DNA from: an uncultured Oscillospiraceae bacterium
GTDB taxonomy: Bacteria > Bacillota > Clostridia > Oscillospirales > Oscillospiraceae
Reading direction: 5' to 3'
Assembly: GCA_944385095.1 (NCBI GenBank)
Contig: CALWVS010000003.1
Span: forward strand, 1 to 64,000
DNA: 64,000 bases
The notes under the pieces are model-generated. The model had not been told where the DNA came from. It worked only from the letters and a program-made list of their open reading frames with translations, and ran no database searches. A program made the position numbers and the translations under genes. This document shows positions 8,543 through 17,733 of the stretch, piece after piece. Numbering within the stretch: the stretch's first letter is position 1; every line of letters starts with the position of its first letter.

Positions 8543-8788
8543 ATGATCACAGAATTGACTACGGTCAACAAGGTGGTGGGTGCCAAGCAGACACGCCGGG
8601 CACTGAAAAATGGAAAAGCCACCAAAATTTTTATTGCAATGGATGCAGATCCCAAACTGTTGCAGCCAATGGTTCAGGAAGCAGTACACAAGGGAGTCCG
8701 TATCGAGCAAGTAGAGACGATGAAAAAATTGGGCGAAGTTTGTGGAATTTCCATAGGTGCTGCCATTGTAGCCGTCGTTTCTCAGTAA
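8543..8788 (+). CDS. rplGB: L7Ae-like K-turn-binding ribosomal protein (YbxF type)
   Basis: This 81-residue protein of the L7Ae/L30e/S12e/Gadd45 family has the bacterial YbxF form. These proteins bind kink-turn RNA. The VVGAKQTRRALKNGKA segment (about residues 10-25) holds the family RNA-contact region. The end, GISIGAAIVAVV, is the usual C-terminal helix and strand. The start ATG at 8543 has AGGAGGG seven bases upstream. The position immediately before rpsL-rpsG-fusA-tuf matches the conserved Firmicutes order. It is the first gene of the operon, behind its own promoter. The leader holds a possible K-turn-like element that the protein itself could bind. Confidence 0.92.
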   Translation: MITELTTVNKVVGAKQTRRALKNGKATKIFIAMDADPKLLQPMVQEAVHKGVRIEQVETMKKLGEVCGISIGAAIVAVVSQ

Positions 8789-8795
8789 AATTTGG

Positions 8796-8855
8796 TTTTA
8801 ACGGAATAAAACAGTTTTATTCCTGTTAAAATATATTTCGTCTCCCAATGGAGAC
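8796..8855 (+). promoter_or_regulatory. Two stem-loops between the L7Ae-like gene and rpsL
   Basis: The first stem pairs TTTTAAC (8796-8802) plus GAATAAAA with TTTTATTC plus GTTAAAA (8825-8831). The second is a perfect GTCTCC-CAAT-GGAGAC hairpin (8840-8855). There is no long T run, so partial attenuation, processing or mRNA protection are all possible. Confidence 0.5.
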
Positions 8856-8880
8856 AGGTTATGAGAAAGGAGGAAACAAA

Positions 8881-9303
8881 ATGCCTACTTTTAATCAGCT
8901 GGTTCGCAAGGGACGTGAGCAGGTGACTTATAAGTCCACTTCTCCCGCACTGCAGCATGGTCTGAACACCCTGAAGAACCGCCAGACCGATCTGCCCTCC
9001 CCCCAGAAGAGAGGTGTCTGCACCGCAGTTCGTACTTCTACTCCTAAGAAGCCTAACTCCGCTCTGCGTAAGATCGCCCGTGTACGCCTGACCAACGGTT
9101 ACGAGGTCACCGCTTACATTCCTGGCGTGGGTCACAACCTTCAGGAGCACTCCGTGGTTATGATTCGTGGCGGACGTGTAAAGGACCTTCCCGGTGTGCG
9201 TTACCACATCATCCGTGGTACTCTGGATACTCAGGGTGTCAATGGTCGTATGCAGTCCCGTTCCAAGTACGGTGCAAAGCGTCCTAAGGCTGGCAAGAAG
9301 TAA
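8881..9303 (+). CDS. rpsL: 30S ribosomal protein uS12
   Basis: This 140-residue decoding-centre protein of the small subunit has the invariant [11 protein letters not shown] (about residues 54-64), including the lysine whose replacement gives streptomycin resistance elsewhere. The second loop, KDLPGVRYH, is also wild type. The 13-residue insert before PQKRG relative to the E. coli protein is the usual Firmicutes form. ATG at 8881 with AAAGGAGG upstream is the start. An upstream in-frame ATG at 8848 lies inside the leader hairpin region and is not used. Codon choice is strongly biased, like its neighbours. Confidence 0.97.
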   Translation: MPTFNQLVRKGREQVTYKSTSPALQHGLNTLKNRQTDLPSPQKRGVCTAVRTSTPKKPNSALRKIARVRLTNGYEVTAYIPGVGHNLQEHSVVMIRGGRVKDLPGVRYHIIRGTLDTQGVNGRMQSRSKYGAKRPKAGKK

Positions 9304-9522
9304 GAATTGCTTCGCCTGTCCTGCGTGAACAGCGCAAAACCTTCAGATGTGAAATCTGAGACTATGATTGCTATTGTACGATTCGTGCAAGGCAAACGCC
9401 TTGCCGAGCGTTTATTCTATATAAATAGGGTAGACCTCGAGCACAGGCATTACACGGATTTTTATTTATGAAAGTTCGAGTACCTATGAATTCTATATTA
9501 TAATAAGAAGGAGGGAAGCAAA
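9304..9522 (+). promoter_or_regulatory. 219-base rpsL-rpsG intergenic region with hairpins
   Basis: It contains a perfect GCAAGGC-AAAC-GCCTTGC hairpin (9387-9404), a small CAGAT/ATCTG hairpin and an AT-rich stretch with TATAAT just before the rpsG ribosome site. No convincing -35 lies 17 bases upstream of that TATAAT. This gap is much longer than the others in the operon. Possible roles are an r-protein binding site or an mRNA processing site; nothing decisive is visible. Confidence 0.4.
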
Positions 9523-9993
9523 GTGCCCAGAAGAGGAAATGTACCCAAGCGGGAGGTTCTGCCCGATCCGCTGTATAACTCCGTTTTGGTTACCAAGCTT
9601 ACCAACAGCGTGATGCTGGATGGCAAGAAGGGCGTGGCTCAGAAGGTGGTCTACGGTGCCTTCGATATCATCAAGGAAAAGACCGGTAAGGAGCCTATGG
9701 AGGTTTACACTCAGGCTCTGGAGAATATTATGCCTTCTCTGGAGGTTAAGGCCCGCCGTGTGGGTGGTGCTACCTATCAGGTGCCCATCGAGGTTCGTCC
9801 TGAGCGTCGTCAGACTCTGGGTCTGCGTTGGCTGACCAACTATGCCCGCAGCCGTGGTGAAAAGACCATGAAGGAGCGTCTGGCTGGCGAGATTATGGAC
9901 GCTGCCAACAACTTGGGTGGTGCTGTGAAGAAGCGTGAGGATACTCACAAGATGGCTGAGTCCAACAAGGCTTTCGCACACTACCGCTGGTAA
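9523..9993 (+). CDS. rpsG: 30S ribosomal protein uS7
   Basis: This is a 156-residue primary 16S rRNA-binding protein that starts assembly of the 30S head. The N-terminal [16 protein letters not shown] and the central [17 protein letters not shown] are hallmark S7 segments. The C-terminus [12 protein letters not shown] is complete. The start is GTG at 9523, with AAGGAGGG about eight bases upstream. It is third in the translation operon, 20 bases before fusA. In other bacteria S7 can repress its own operon by binding mRNA; the long structured gap upstream would be the place to look. Confidence 0.97.
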   Translation: MPRRGNVPKREVLPDPLYNSVLVTKLTNSVMLDGKKGVAQKVVYGAFDIIKEKTGKEPMEVYTQALENIMPSLEVKARRVGGATYQVPIEVRPERRQTLGLRWLTNYARSRGEKTMKERLAGEIMDAANNLGGAVKKREDTHKMAESNKAFAHYRW

Positions 9994-10013
9994 TTTAGAA
10001 GGAGACGCAACGT

Positions 10014-12119
10014 ATGCCTAGAAAAGTTACCTTAGAGAATACCAGAAATATTGGTATTATGGCCCACATCGACGCTGGTAAGACAACTACCACCGAGCGT
10101 ATCCTCTACTACACCGGTGTGAACTACAAGATCGGTGAAACTCACGAGGGTAACGCTACTATGGACTGGATGGTGCAGGAGCAGGAGCGTGGTATTACCA
10201 TCACTTCCGCTGCTACTACCTGTTACTGGAAGGGAACCAAGAATCAGTTCCCCCAGACCCGTCTGAACATCATCGACACCCCCGGTCACGTGGACTTTAC
10301 TGTTGAGGTTGAGCGTTCTCTGCGCGTGCTCGACGGTTCTGTCACCGTTATGTGTGCAAAGGGTGGCGTTGAGCCTCAGTCTGAGACCGTTTGGCGTCAG
10401 GCTGATAACTATCGCGTTCCCCGCATGATTTACGTCAACAAGATGGACATCATGGGTGCTGACTTCTATCACGTTCTGGATATGATCCATGACCGCCTGA
10501 AGTGTAACGCTGTGCCCATTCAGCTGCCCATCGGCTCTGAGGATACCTTCAAGGGCATCATCGACCTGGTGGAGATGACTGCCGATGTGTACTACGATGA
10601 GCTGGGTAAGGACATGCGTGTGGAGGAGATCCCCGAGGATATGAAGGAGCTGGCTCAGGAGTACCGCACAAAGCTGCTGGACGCCTGTGCTGACATCGAC
10701 GAGGAGATCATGATGCTGGTACTGGAGGAGCAGGAAGTTCCTGAGGATATGATCCGCCGTGCCATCCGTAAGGGTACCATTGACAACGTCATGGTTCCTG
10801 TGGTGTGCGGTACTTCCTACCGCAACAAGGGTGTTCAGAAGCTGCTGGATGCCATTGTTGATTACCTGCCCTCTCCCGTTGATATTCCTGCTATCCAGGG
10901 TGTCAACCCAGATACTGATGAGGAGGATTGCCGTCACGCTGACGATAATGCCCCCTTCTCTGCTCTAGCATTTAAGATTGCTACCGACCCATTTGTTGGT
11001 CGTCTGTCCTTTGTGCGTGTGTACTCTGGTGTTCTCAACACTGGTACCACTGTACTGAACTCCACTAAGAATCAGAAGGAGCGTATTGGACGCATTCTTC
11101 AGATGCACGCCAACCACCGTGAAGATATTGAGTGCTGCTACGCCGGTGATATTGCTGCTGTTGTTGGTCTGAAGAATTCCACCACTGGTGACACTCTGTG
11201 TGATCCAAACCACCCCATTATTCTGGAGTCTATGGAGTTCCCTGAGCCTGTAATCCGTGTTGCCATCGAGCCTAAGACCAAGGCTGGTCAGGAGAAGATG
11301 GGTCTGGCACTGGTCAAGCTGGCTGAAGAAGACCCCACCTTTAAGACCTACACCGACGATGAGACTGGTCAAACCATCATCGCTGGTATGGGTGAGCTGC
11401 ATCTGGAAATCATTGTTGACCGTCTGCTGCGTGAGTTTAAGGTAGAGGCCAACGTAGGTGCTCCTCAGGTTGCTTACAAGGAAACCATCAAGAAGTCTGT
11501 GGAGCAGGATACCAAGTATGCTCGTCAGTCTGGTGGTAAGGGTCAGTATGGTCACTGCCGCATTACTGTTGAGCCCAATGAGCCTGGTAAGGGCTATGAG
11601 TTCATCAATGAGATCACCGGCGGTGTCATCCCCAAGGAGTATATCCCCGCTATTGATGCTGGTATTCAGGGAGCCATGCAGGCTGGCGTGCTGGCAGGCT
11701 ACCCCGTTGTAGACGTGAAGGTTCATTTGACCTTCGGTTCTTACCACGAGGTTGACTCCTCTGAAATGGCATTTAAGATCGCAGGTTCTATGGCATTTAA
11801 GGAAGCCTGCCGCAAGGCAAGTCCCTGCCTGCTGGAGCCTATGATGAAGGTATCTGTTATTGTGCCTGACGAGTATCTGGGTAACGTCATTGGCGACCTG
11901 AACAGCCGCCGTGGTCAGATTCAGGGTCAGGAGAGCCGTTCTGGCGCAATGCAGGTGGATGCTCTGGTGCCTCTGGCCAACATGTTTGGTTATGCAACCG
12001 ACCTTCGTTCCTCTACTCAGGGACGTGGTCAGTACTCCATGGAGCCTCACAGCTATGTGGAGATTCCCAAGAGCATTGCTGATAAGATTATTGCTGAGCG
12101 TGGACGCAATCAGGACTAA
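10014..12119 (+). CDS. fusA: Elongation factor G
   Basis: This 701-residue GTPase drives translocation and, with RRF, ribosome recycling. G1 is [12 protein letters not shown] (about residues 17-28), the switch region has [12 protein letters not shown]3 is DTPGHVDF and G4 is NKMD. All five domains are present and the length is that of canonical EF-G. ATG at 10014 with AAGGAGA upstream is the start. It follows rpsG by 20 bases in the operon. Codons ending in C or T of the highly expressed set dominate (GGT, CTG, AAG), contrasting with the GCA/GTA-rich accessory genes around it. Confidence 0.98.
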   Translation: MPRKVTLENTRNIGIMAHIDAGKTTTTERILYYTGVNYKIGETHEGNATMDWMVQEQERGITITSAATTCYWKGTKNQFPQTRLNIIDTPGHVDFTVEVERSLRVLDGSVTVMCAKGGVEPQSETVWRQADNYRVPRMIYVNKMDIMGADFYHVLDMIHDRLKCNAVPIQLPIGSEDTFKGIIDLVEMTADVYYDELGKDMRVEEIPEDMKELAQEYRTKLLDACADIDEEIMMLVLEEQEVPEDMIRRAIRKGTIDNVMVPVVCGTSYRNKGVQKLLDAIVDYLPSPVDIPAIQGVNPDTDEEDCRHADDNAPFSALAFKIATDPFVGRLSFVRVYSGVLNTGTTVLNSTKNQKERIGRILQMHANHREDIECCYAGDIAAVVGLKNSTTGDTLCDPNHPIILESMEFPEPVIRVAIEPKTKAGQEKMGLALVKLAEEDPTFKTYTDDETGQTIIAGMGELHLEIIVDRLLREFKVEANVGAPQVAYKETIKKSVEQDTKYARQSGGKGQYGHCRITVEPNEPGKGYEFINEITGGVIPKEYIPAIDAGIQGAMQAGVLAGYPVVDVKVHLTFGSYHEVDSSEMAFKIAGSMAFKEACRKASPCLLEPMMKVSVIVPDEYLGNVIGDLNSRRGQIQGQESRSGAMQVDALVPLANMFGYATDLRSSTQGRGQYSMEPHSYVEIPKSIADKIIAERGRNQD

Positions 12120-12159
12120 GTTTTCTGGCAGAATCTACGCTTGAATCGGGAAAATGGGG

Positions 12160-12188
12160 TTGCAATTACAGTCAGAATAGGATAAAAT
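12160..12188 (+). promoter_or_regulatory. Internal promoter upstream of tuf
   Basis: TTGCAA (12160-12165) and TAAAAT (12183-12188) have a 17-base spacer. The promoter lies inside a potential long-range stem (GGAAAATGGGG at about 12149 with CCCCCGTTTTCC at about 12203). It would allow tuf to be transcribed beyond the operon level. Confidence 0.6.
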
Positions 12189-12255
12189 ATCCCTGATATG
12201 TGATCCCCCGTTTTCCAAATGAAATTGATGATTGTAACATAAGGAGGAAATTCAA

Positions 12256-13458
12256 ATGGCTAAGCAGAAATTTGAACGCACTAAGCCCCATGTTAACATT
12301 GGTACTATTGGCCACGTTGACCACGGCAAGACCACTCTGACCGCTGCTATCACCAAGTATCTGGCTATGCAGGGCAAGGCTCAGTTCGAGGACTACGCCA
12401 GCATCGACAAGGCTCCCGAGGAGAAGGAGCGCGGCATTACCATCAACACCGCTCACGTGGAGTATGAGACTGACGCTCGTCACTATGCTCACGTTGACTG
12501 CCCCGGTCACGCTGACTATATCAAGAACATGATCACTGGTGCTGCTCAGATGGACGGTGCTATCCTGGTTATCGCTGCTACCGACGGTCCTATGGCTCAG
12601 ACCAAGGAGCACATCCTGCTGGCTCGTCAGGTAGGCGTGCCCGCTATCGTTGTATTCCTGAACAAGTGTGATCAGGTTGACGACGAGGAGCTGCTGGAGC
12701 TGGTTGAGATGGAAGTCCGTGAGACTCTGGACAAGTACGAGTTCCCCGGCGATGATATTCCCATCATCAAGGGTTCCGCTCTGAACGCTCTGATCTCCGA
12801 GTCCAACGATCCTTCTGCTCCTGAGTATGCTTGCATCAAGGAGCTGATGGACGCTGTTGACAGCTATATCCCCACTCCTGCTCGTAACGATGACCTGCCC
12901 TTCCTGATGCCTGTTGAGGACGTGTTCACCATTTCCGGTCGTGGTACTGTTGCTACCGGTCGTGTGGAGCGTGGCGTTGTGAAGACTGGCGAGACGGTTG
13001 AGATTGTTGGTCTGTCCGAGGAGAAGAAGTCTACCGTCGTAACCGGTCTGGAGATGTTCCGCAAGACTCTGGATTACGCTGAGGCTGGTGACAACGTGGG
13101 TGCTCTGCTGCGTGGTGTTGCTAAGACTGACATCGAGCGTGGTCAGGTTCTGTGTAAGCCCGGCTCCATCCATCCTCACACCAAGTTCACTGGTCAGGTT
13201 TACGTTCTGTCCAAGGACGAGGGTGGTCGTCATACTCCTTTCTTCAACAACTACCGTCCTCAGTTCTACTTCCGTACCACCGACGTAACCGGCATCATCA
13301 GCCTGCCCGAAGGCACTGAGATGTGCATGCCTGGCGACAACGTGGACATGAAGGTTGAGCTGATTACTCCTATTGCTATTGAGAAGGGTCTGCGTTTCGC
13401 TATCCGTGAGGGTGGTCGTACCGTAGGTTCCGGCGTTGTTATCGACATCGAGGAGTAA
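12256..13458 (+). CDS. tuf: Elongation factor Tu
   Basis: This 400-residue GTPase delivers aminoacyl-tRNA to the ribosome. G1 is GHVDHGKTT (about residues 18-26), the effector loop has [13 protein letters not shown]3 is DCPGH and G4 is NKCD. Domains 2 and 3 are complete through VVIDIEE. The start ATG at 12256 has AAGGAGG upstream. It has the strongest codon bias in the window. It is last in the translation operon, with an extra promoter in the 136-base gap after fusA and a strong terminator after its stop. No second tuf copy is in the window. Confidence 0.98.
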   Translation: MAKQKFERTKPHVNIGTIGHVDHGKTTLTAAITKYLAMQGKAQFEDYASIDKAPEEKERGITINTAHVEYETDARHYAHVDCPGHADYIKNMITGAAQMDGAILVIAATDGPMAQTKEHILLARQVGVPAIVVFLNKCDQVDDEELLELVEMEVRETLDKYEFPGDDIPIIKGSALNALISESNDPSAPEYACIKELMDAVDSYIPTPARNDDLPFLMPVEDVFTISGRGTVATGRVERGVVKTGETVEIVGLSEEKKSTVVTGLEMFRKTLDYAEAGDNVGALLRGVAKTDIERGQVLCKPGSIHPHTKFTGQVYVLSKDEGGRHTPFFNNYRPQFYFRTTDVTGIISLPEGTEMCMPGDNVDMKVELITPIAIEKGLRFAIREGGRTVGSGVVIDIEE

Positions 13459-13476
13459 TTCTTACTTCTTTTAAAA

Positions 13477-13516
13477 AGCTGTGACGAAATGAGAGTTTCG
13501 TCACAGCTCTTTTTTT
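13477..13516 (+). terminator. Terminator of the translation operon
   Basis: A thirteen-base perfect stem (AGCTGTGACGAAA with TTTCGTCACAGCT) has a six-base loop and is followed by CTTTTTTT. It ends the tuf transcript. Confidence 0.95.
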
Positions 13517-13570
13517 CCTTTAATCAATCTCAATGAGGACATGATTTTGTGATGGGAAGTGAAAAAACGC

Positions 13571-14197
13571 ATGAATTTTACAGCCATTGATTTAGAGCGA
13601 TGGGAACGGAGGGAACATTTTTATCATTTTATGAATGAGGCAGTCTGTTCCTATTCTGCAACAGTGAACCTTGATATTACAGGGCTAAAGGGACAGAGAT
13701 TGTATCCGGTTATGCTATGGGTGTTGACAAGAGCGGTCAATCAGATGCCAGAGTTCAGAACAGCATATCGGGATGGCGTTCTGGGGATTTATGATACTAT
13801 GAACCCATCCTACACCATTTTTCACCCAGAGAAGAAAACATTTAGCTCTATCTGGTCAGAATACAAGAATGACTATGAAAATTTTCTGCATACCTACCTT
13901 GAAGATATAAAATTTGCTGCCCAGTCTGTACAATATTGCCCCAAAGGACCACGTCCAGAAAACTGTTTTGATGTGTCTATGGTACCATGGTTGAACTTTA
14001 CAGCCTTTCACCTAAATGTTTATAACAGTGGCTCTTATCTTCTGCCTATTTTCACAATGGGAAAGTATGAGGAACAGAATGGCAGACGCTTACTTCCACT
14101 GTCCATTCAGGTACACCATGCTGTCTGTGACGGCTATCATGTGGGACTGTTTGTAGATATTGTTCAAAAAGAACTCTATCAACTGATGGGAGGGTAA
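13571..14197 (+). CDS. Chloramphenicol acetyltransferase family protein (type A CAT)
   Basis: This 208-residue soluble CoA-dependent acyltransferase is of the trimeric CAT family. The catalytic motif HHAVCDG has its active His at residue 183 and the structural Asp at 187. The VPWLNFTAF segment corresponds to the substrate and Ser148 region of known CATs. The ATG at 13571 is chosen because the protein then begins MNFTAIDLERW, the usual CAT N-terminus. The upstream GTG at 13559 overlaps the only ribosome-like site, GGGAAG. It has no promoter recognisable to me and follows the tuf terminator. Whether it confers chloramphenicol resistance or acts on another small molecule cannot be told from sequence. 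The macrodomain gene starts five bases downstream. Confidence 0.85.
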   Translation: MNFTAIDLERWERREHFYHFMNEAVCSYSATVNLDITGLKGQRLYPVMLWVLTRAVNQMPEFRTAYRDGVLGIYDTMNPSYTIFHPEKKTFSSIWSEYKNDYENFLHTYLEDIKFAAQSVQYCPKGPRPENCFDVSMVPWLNFTAFHLNVYNSGSYLLPIFTMGKYEEQNGRRLLPLSIQVHHAVCDGYHVGLFVDIVQKELYQLMGG

Positions 14198-14202
14198 TCT
14201 AT

Positions 14203-14709
14203 ATGCCATTTCAAGTTGTAAAACAGGATATTACCAAAATGAAAGTAGATGCCATTGTCAATGCTGCCAATTCTTCTCTGTTGGGTGGGGGAGGTGTAGA
14301 TGGCTGTATTCATCGTGCTGCTGGACCGGAGTTACTGGCAGAGTGTAGAACATTGGGAAGCTGTCAAACTGGATGTGCAAAGATGACAAAGGGGTATCAC
14401 TTGCCCTGTCGCTATGTGATTCATACAGTTGGTCCCGTATGGAGAGGAGGAAATGATGGGGAGAAGGAGAATTTGATTTCTTGTTATCGCACATCCCTCT
14501 CTCTGGCTCAGGAAAATCATTGTCATTCAGTGGCATTTCCAGTCATTTCCTCTGGAATTTATGGTTATCCCAAACAGCAAGCCATACAAGTTGCAGTTGA
14601 TACCATAGAGGAATTTTTGCACGAATCAGATATGACAGTTTATTTGGTGATATACGACAGTGAAACCTATCAGGTATGGAAACAGATGTATCCTGAATAT
14701 GGGATGTAA
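14203..14709 (+). CDS. Macrodomain protein, likely O-acetyl-ADP-ribose deacetylase
   Basis: This is a 168-residue single-domain MacroD/YmdB-type protein. Such proteins bind ADP-ribose and hydrolyse O-acetyl-ADP-ribose or remove mono-ADP-ribose from targets. The diagnostic NAAN (residues 20-23) is followed by the glycine loop GGGGVDG (28-34), and SSGIYGYP forms the second phosphate loop. Length is normal for a stand-alone macrodomain. It starts five bases after the acetyltransferase stop, so the two are almost certainly co-transcribed. A large hairpin terminator follows. The pairing of an acetyltransferase with a deacetylase-type enzyme may be chance. Confidence 0.92.
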   Translation: MPFQVVKQDITKMKVDAIVNAANSSLLGGGGVDGCIHRAAGPELLAECRTLGSCQTGCAKMTKGYHLPCRYVIHTVGPVWRGGNDGEKENLISCYRTSLSLAQENHCHSVAFPVISSGIYGYPKQQAIQVAVDTIEEFLHESDMTVYLVIYDSETYQVWKQMYPEYGM

Positions 14710-14725
14710 GTGATATAATATGGTG

Positions 14726-14788
14726 AGAAAATGTATATGTTGATGGGATAGAAATTGCAACCCATTCACATATACATTTTCTGTTTTA
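14726..14788 (+). terminator. Long hairpin terminator after the macrodomain gene
   Basis: A fourteen-base perfect stem (AGAAAATGTATATG with CATATACATTTTCT) is extended inside by GATGGG/CCCATT and followed by GTTTT. Confidence 0.85.
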
Positions 14789-15027
14789 GATAATACTAAA
14801 AGTGTATTAAACTAGAAAAATAGTTGTTAAAGTTAAGTTAATATTTTGTAGAGCTATTTATATGTTATTCTATTTTTAACTTGAATGAAGATAATTGCTC
14901 AAAATTTCAGAATAAAGATTATTTTTTAAGAATTTAAGTCGACAATATATGAGTAAAGACGAAAGAGCTTAGTTTTGTTATTTGAAAAAAATAACATTCC
15001 TTGCTCAGGAAGGGAGTCTGTTTAGAA
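14789..15027 (+). other. AT-rich upstream region of chemoreceptor 1
   Basis: This stretch, with the terminator before it, makes a 318-base gap without a gene. It is strongly AT-rich. I looked for SigA and SigD (flagellar) promoters and found no good match, and no riboswitch consensus. The ribosome site GGAAGGGA (15008-15015) lies about twelve bases before the ATG. Confidence 0.5.
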
Positions 15028-17103
15028 ATGAATGTCAAGAAAATTCACTCAATTCAGTTTTCGTTGCTGTTGGTGATTATACCCATAGTAGCTGCCTCGT
15101 TGATTATATTATCAATTCTTGGCTACTTAAATTCTAAACGGATTATACAGAGTAGTGCAGAAAAAGAAATGACACAGTCTTTGACCATCGCCTCTGAATA
15201 TATTGAAAAATCTCTATCAAATAATAGTATGGTAGCAGAGACACTGGCTCGTGGTGTTGAGTCTATTTATCAAAAAATAGACACACAGGAAGAAATTGCT
15301 CAGGCAAGCCAATCGGAACAGATTTATAAGATGCTGCTGACCTCTTTTGTTGAGGGAAATGCAGAGACATTTGGTGGTGGAATTTGGTTTGAACCTTATG
15401 CTTACCGTCCTGATATTCCATATTTTTCCCCATATTGTATGAGAGAGAATGGTTCTGTGGTATATGTGGATGATTACTCATTGGGAGAGAATATCTACTA
15501 CACAGACCAGGACTGGTATCAAAATGTTACCAATACTTCAGAATCCTCTGTGTGGTCAGCCCCTTACTATGATGAATATGCCAAAATTTCTATGGTCACA
15601 GCTTCTGCTCCAATTTACGAAGCAAGTGGAACTCTACTGGGTGTTGCGACGGCTGATATTGACTTGACTCAGATGCAACAAATGGTTTTGTCTCTGGATG
15701 TTGCTGCACAGGGAGAGGCATTTTTGATTGACCAGTCTGGAATATACATTGCCGATAAAGACAGTGAAAAATTACTTAGTTCTAACATTTTAGATGATGA
15801 AAATCCTTCTTTTGCTGCACTGGGGCAACAAATTATGGAGCAGAAAGAGGGGAAAGGCAGTTATACAGTAAATGGAGAGACCTATTTTGCATGGTATGAA
15901 CAGATTCCAAGCAGTGGATGGTTTATTGTAACCACTGCATCAGAGCGGAACCTGATGGCAGATGCAGATACATTGGGTGGAACATTGGCTACCATTTGTG
16001 TTGTGTTTATTGTGGCGATTTTCTTGATTCTGCTGGTGTACCTCCGTAAAAGTGTCATTCAGCCCATCCATGTACTAGAGCAGGTGACAAAACAAATTGC
16101 AGATGGCAATTTGGATGTAAAGCTCCAGGATCACACAAAAAATGAATTTCATAGTGTCAATCTCTCTTTGTGTAAAATGGTGGACCAGTTGAGACTCTAT
16201 CGTATCTATATCAATGAGATTTCATCTGTACTGGAAAAAATGGCAGAGGGTGATTTTGAATTTGTGTTAAAGCAGGATTATTCTGGAGAATTTGGAATCG
16301 TCAAAGAGGGATTGCTCAATACAAGAATGAATATTTCAAGTACCCTTCATGCCATTGCAGATGCTGCTGACCAAGTGAATATAGGAGCAAAACAGGTTTC
16401 CAGCGGTTCTCAAGTGTTGAGTCAAGGTGCTACAGAACAGGCGAGTTCTGTGGAACAGCTTTCCGCAAGTGCCCAGGATATTTTGGAGAAGGTAAAGCAA
16501 AATGCAGAGAACACACAGACTGCAAACCATGAAGCTGAAATTACAGGAAAAAGTTTACAAGAAAGCAGCCAGAAAATGCGGGAACTGGTTTCTGCGATGG
16601 ATAAAATCAGAGAAAGTTCTAATCAAATTCAGGGAATTATCAAGACCATTGATGACATTGCATTCCAGACCAATATTCTTGCTCTGAATGCTGCGGTAGA
16701 GGCAGCACGAGCAGGAGAAGTGGGAAAGGGTTTTGCGGTAGTGGCAGATGAAGTGCGTAATCTGGCAGAAAAGTCTGCTGAGGCATCTCAAGTTACCCAG
16801 ACTATGATTCAGAGTTCCATGGAAGCAGTAGAGGATGGCAGCCGCTTAGCAGAGGAGACAGCAAAAGCATTAGAACAAGCGGCCAGCAATGCAGAAGTTA
16901 TGGTTCACGCCATCACAGGGATTGCAGAAGCGACCTCTGAACAGGCACAGGCTATCACACAAGTGACACAGGGACTGGACCAGGTATCTAGTGTTGTGCA
17001 GACCAATTCAGCAACAGCGGAGGAGAGTGCCGCAGCCAGTCAAGAGCTTTCAGATCAGGCAAGTGTGTTGAAAGGGCTAATTGCAAAATTCAAAATGAAG
17101 TGA
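15028..17103 (+). CDS. Methyl-accepting chemotaxis protein with dCache sensor
   Basis: This 691-residue membrane chemoreceptor has a first membrane segment at about residues 11-33, then an extracytoplasmic dCache-type ligand domain of about 280 residues. The second membrane segment is at about 316-341, followed by HAMP and a long cytoplasmic coiled coil. The signalling tip is [21 protein letters not shown] near residues 541-561 and binds CheA/CheW. The ATG at 15028 is preferred; an in-frame TTG at 15001 precedes the ribosome site. The gene is monocistronic. No che or flagellar genes are in the window, so the ligand and the motility context are unknown. A second receptor of the same plan lies at 60447-62684. 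Confidence 0.93.
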   Translation: MNVKKIHSIQFSLLLVIIPIVAASLIILSILGYLNSKRIIQSSAEKEMTQSLTIASEYIEKSLSNNSMVAETLARGVESIYQKIDTQEEIAQASQSEQIYKMLLTSFVEGNAETFGGGIWFEPYAYRPDIPYFSPYCMRENGSVVYVDDYSLGENIYYTDQDWYQNVTNTSESSVWSAPYYDEYAKISMVTASAPIYEASGTLLGVATADIDLTQMQQMVLSLDVAAQGEAFLIDQSGIYIADKDSEKLLSSNILDDENPSFAALGQQIMEQKEGKGSYTVNGETYFAWYEQIPSSGWFIVTTASERNLMADADTLGGTLATICVVFIVAIFLILLVYLRKSVIQPIHVLEQVTKQIADGNLDVKLQDHTKNEFHSVNLSLCKMVDQLRLYRIYINEISSVLEKMAEGDFEFVLKQDYSGEFGIVKEGLLNTRMNISSTLHAIADAADQVNIGAKQVSSGSQVLSQGATEQASSVEQLSASAQDILEKVKQNAENTQTANHEAEITGKSLQESSQKMRELVSAMDKIRESSNQIQGIIKTIDDIAFQTNILALNAAVEAARAGEVGKGFAVVADEVRNLAEKSAEASQVTQTMIQSSMEAVEDGSRLAEETAKALEQAASNAEVMVHAITGIAEATSEQAQAITQVTQGLDQVSSVVQTNSATAEESAAASQELSDQASVLKGLIAKFKMK

Positions 17104-17149
17104 TTCTTTTTTCATAGGTGAAAGTCAAACTCCCTTTGTTTGAACAAGG

Positions 17150-17206
17150 AACACCCCGGTGGGAAGTTATCAAATGATAGCAATCCCACTGGGTGTTTTA
17201 TTTTTG
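17150..17206 (+). terminator. Terminator of chemoreceptor 1
   Basis: AACACCCCGGTGGGA pairs with TCCCACTGGGTGTT around an AT-rich loop, followed by TTATTTTT. Confidence 0.88.
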
Positions 17207-17260
17207 ATGAAGATTGATTTTGGTTAGTGCAGCTTTTTACATCCTCTTTGAAATTGTTTG

Positions 17261-17289
17261 CACAAATATAAATAAACAGACATAGGATG
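17261..17289 (+). promoter_or_regulatory. Possible SigK-type promoter of the PG-binding trio
   Basis: AC (17262-17263), 17 bases, then CATAGGATG (17281-17289) fits the mother-cell SigK pattern AC-N17-CATAnnnTA except for the last base. No SigA promoter was found in the gap. It suggests late sporulation expression but is a short, degenerate match. Confidence 0.35.
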
Positions 17290-17331
17290 GATAGAAATAA
17301 GGACAGGAAAACCTGTCAGAAGGAGGAAACC

Positions 17332-17724
17332 ATGGACGGAAAGGGAACCTTGGTAGTCAGAGTGACTACTTCACGGGCACAGATCCCAGTGGAAGGGGCA
17401 TCTGTGGTGGTGACACAAAAGACGCCGGAGGGAAAATATATCTTGTTGTCTGTTCAGGCAACAGATAGTAGCGGGGAAATCAAACCTATTTCAATTCCAA
17501 CTCCGGCACTCTCCGATAGTGCACAGCCAGGTGCAACTCAACTGCCCTATACAGTATGTGATGTGTGGGCAGAGCATCCTGATTATGCCATGTTACTGGT
17601 GGAGGGAGTACAGATTTTTGATGGGGTGGTAACATTGCAGACCATGCAGTTATCTCCCCTGTACAGTGGTCAATCCAGCTTGATTCAAAATGAAGTGCGT
17701 GATATTCCAAGTCAGAATCTGTGA
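17332..17724 (+). CDS. Small beta-sandwich protein linked to PG-binding genes (carboxypeptidase-regulatory-like)
   Basis: This 130-residue protein of unknown function has no signal peptide. It begins GTLVVRVTTSRAQIPVEGASV, the pattern of a carboxypeptidase-regulatory or transthyretin-like beta sandwich, in which a repeated small domain carries a modified surface. The rest, with HPDYAMLLVEGVQIFDG, fits the last strands of the same fold. ATG at 17332 is chosen: AGGAGG lies eight bases upstream, and the longer in-frame start at 17287 has no ribosome site. It is followed nine bases later by the SpoIID/PG-binding gene. I do not recognise a named family; an accessory or structural role beside the next two proteins is the simplest guess. 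Confidence 0.75.
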   Translation: MDGKGTLVVRVTTSRAQIPVEGASVVVTQKTPEGKYILLSVQATDSSGEIKPISIPTPALSDSAQPGATQLPYTVCDVWAEHPDYAMLLVEGVQIFDGVVTLQTMQLSPLYSGQSSLIQNEVRDIPSQNL

Positions 17725-17733
17725 GGTGAGAAC

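Noticed and set aside
10032-13233. Long minus-strand frames opposite fusA and tuf
   Set aside because: They mirror the strong codon bias of the highly expressed genes and have no ribosome site.
13571-14709. Acetyltransferase and macrodomain genes as a mobile resistance cassette
   Set aside because: No transposase, integrase, inverted repeats or attachment site is visible near them.
14880-15027. c-di-GMP riboswitch or SigD promoter before chemoreceptor 1
   Set aside because: I found neither a GEMM-type core nor a TAAA-N15-CCGATAT match in this AT-rich stretch.
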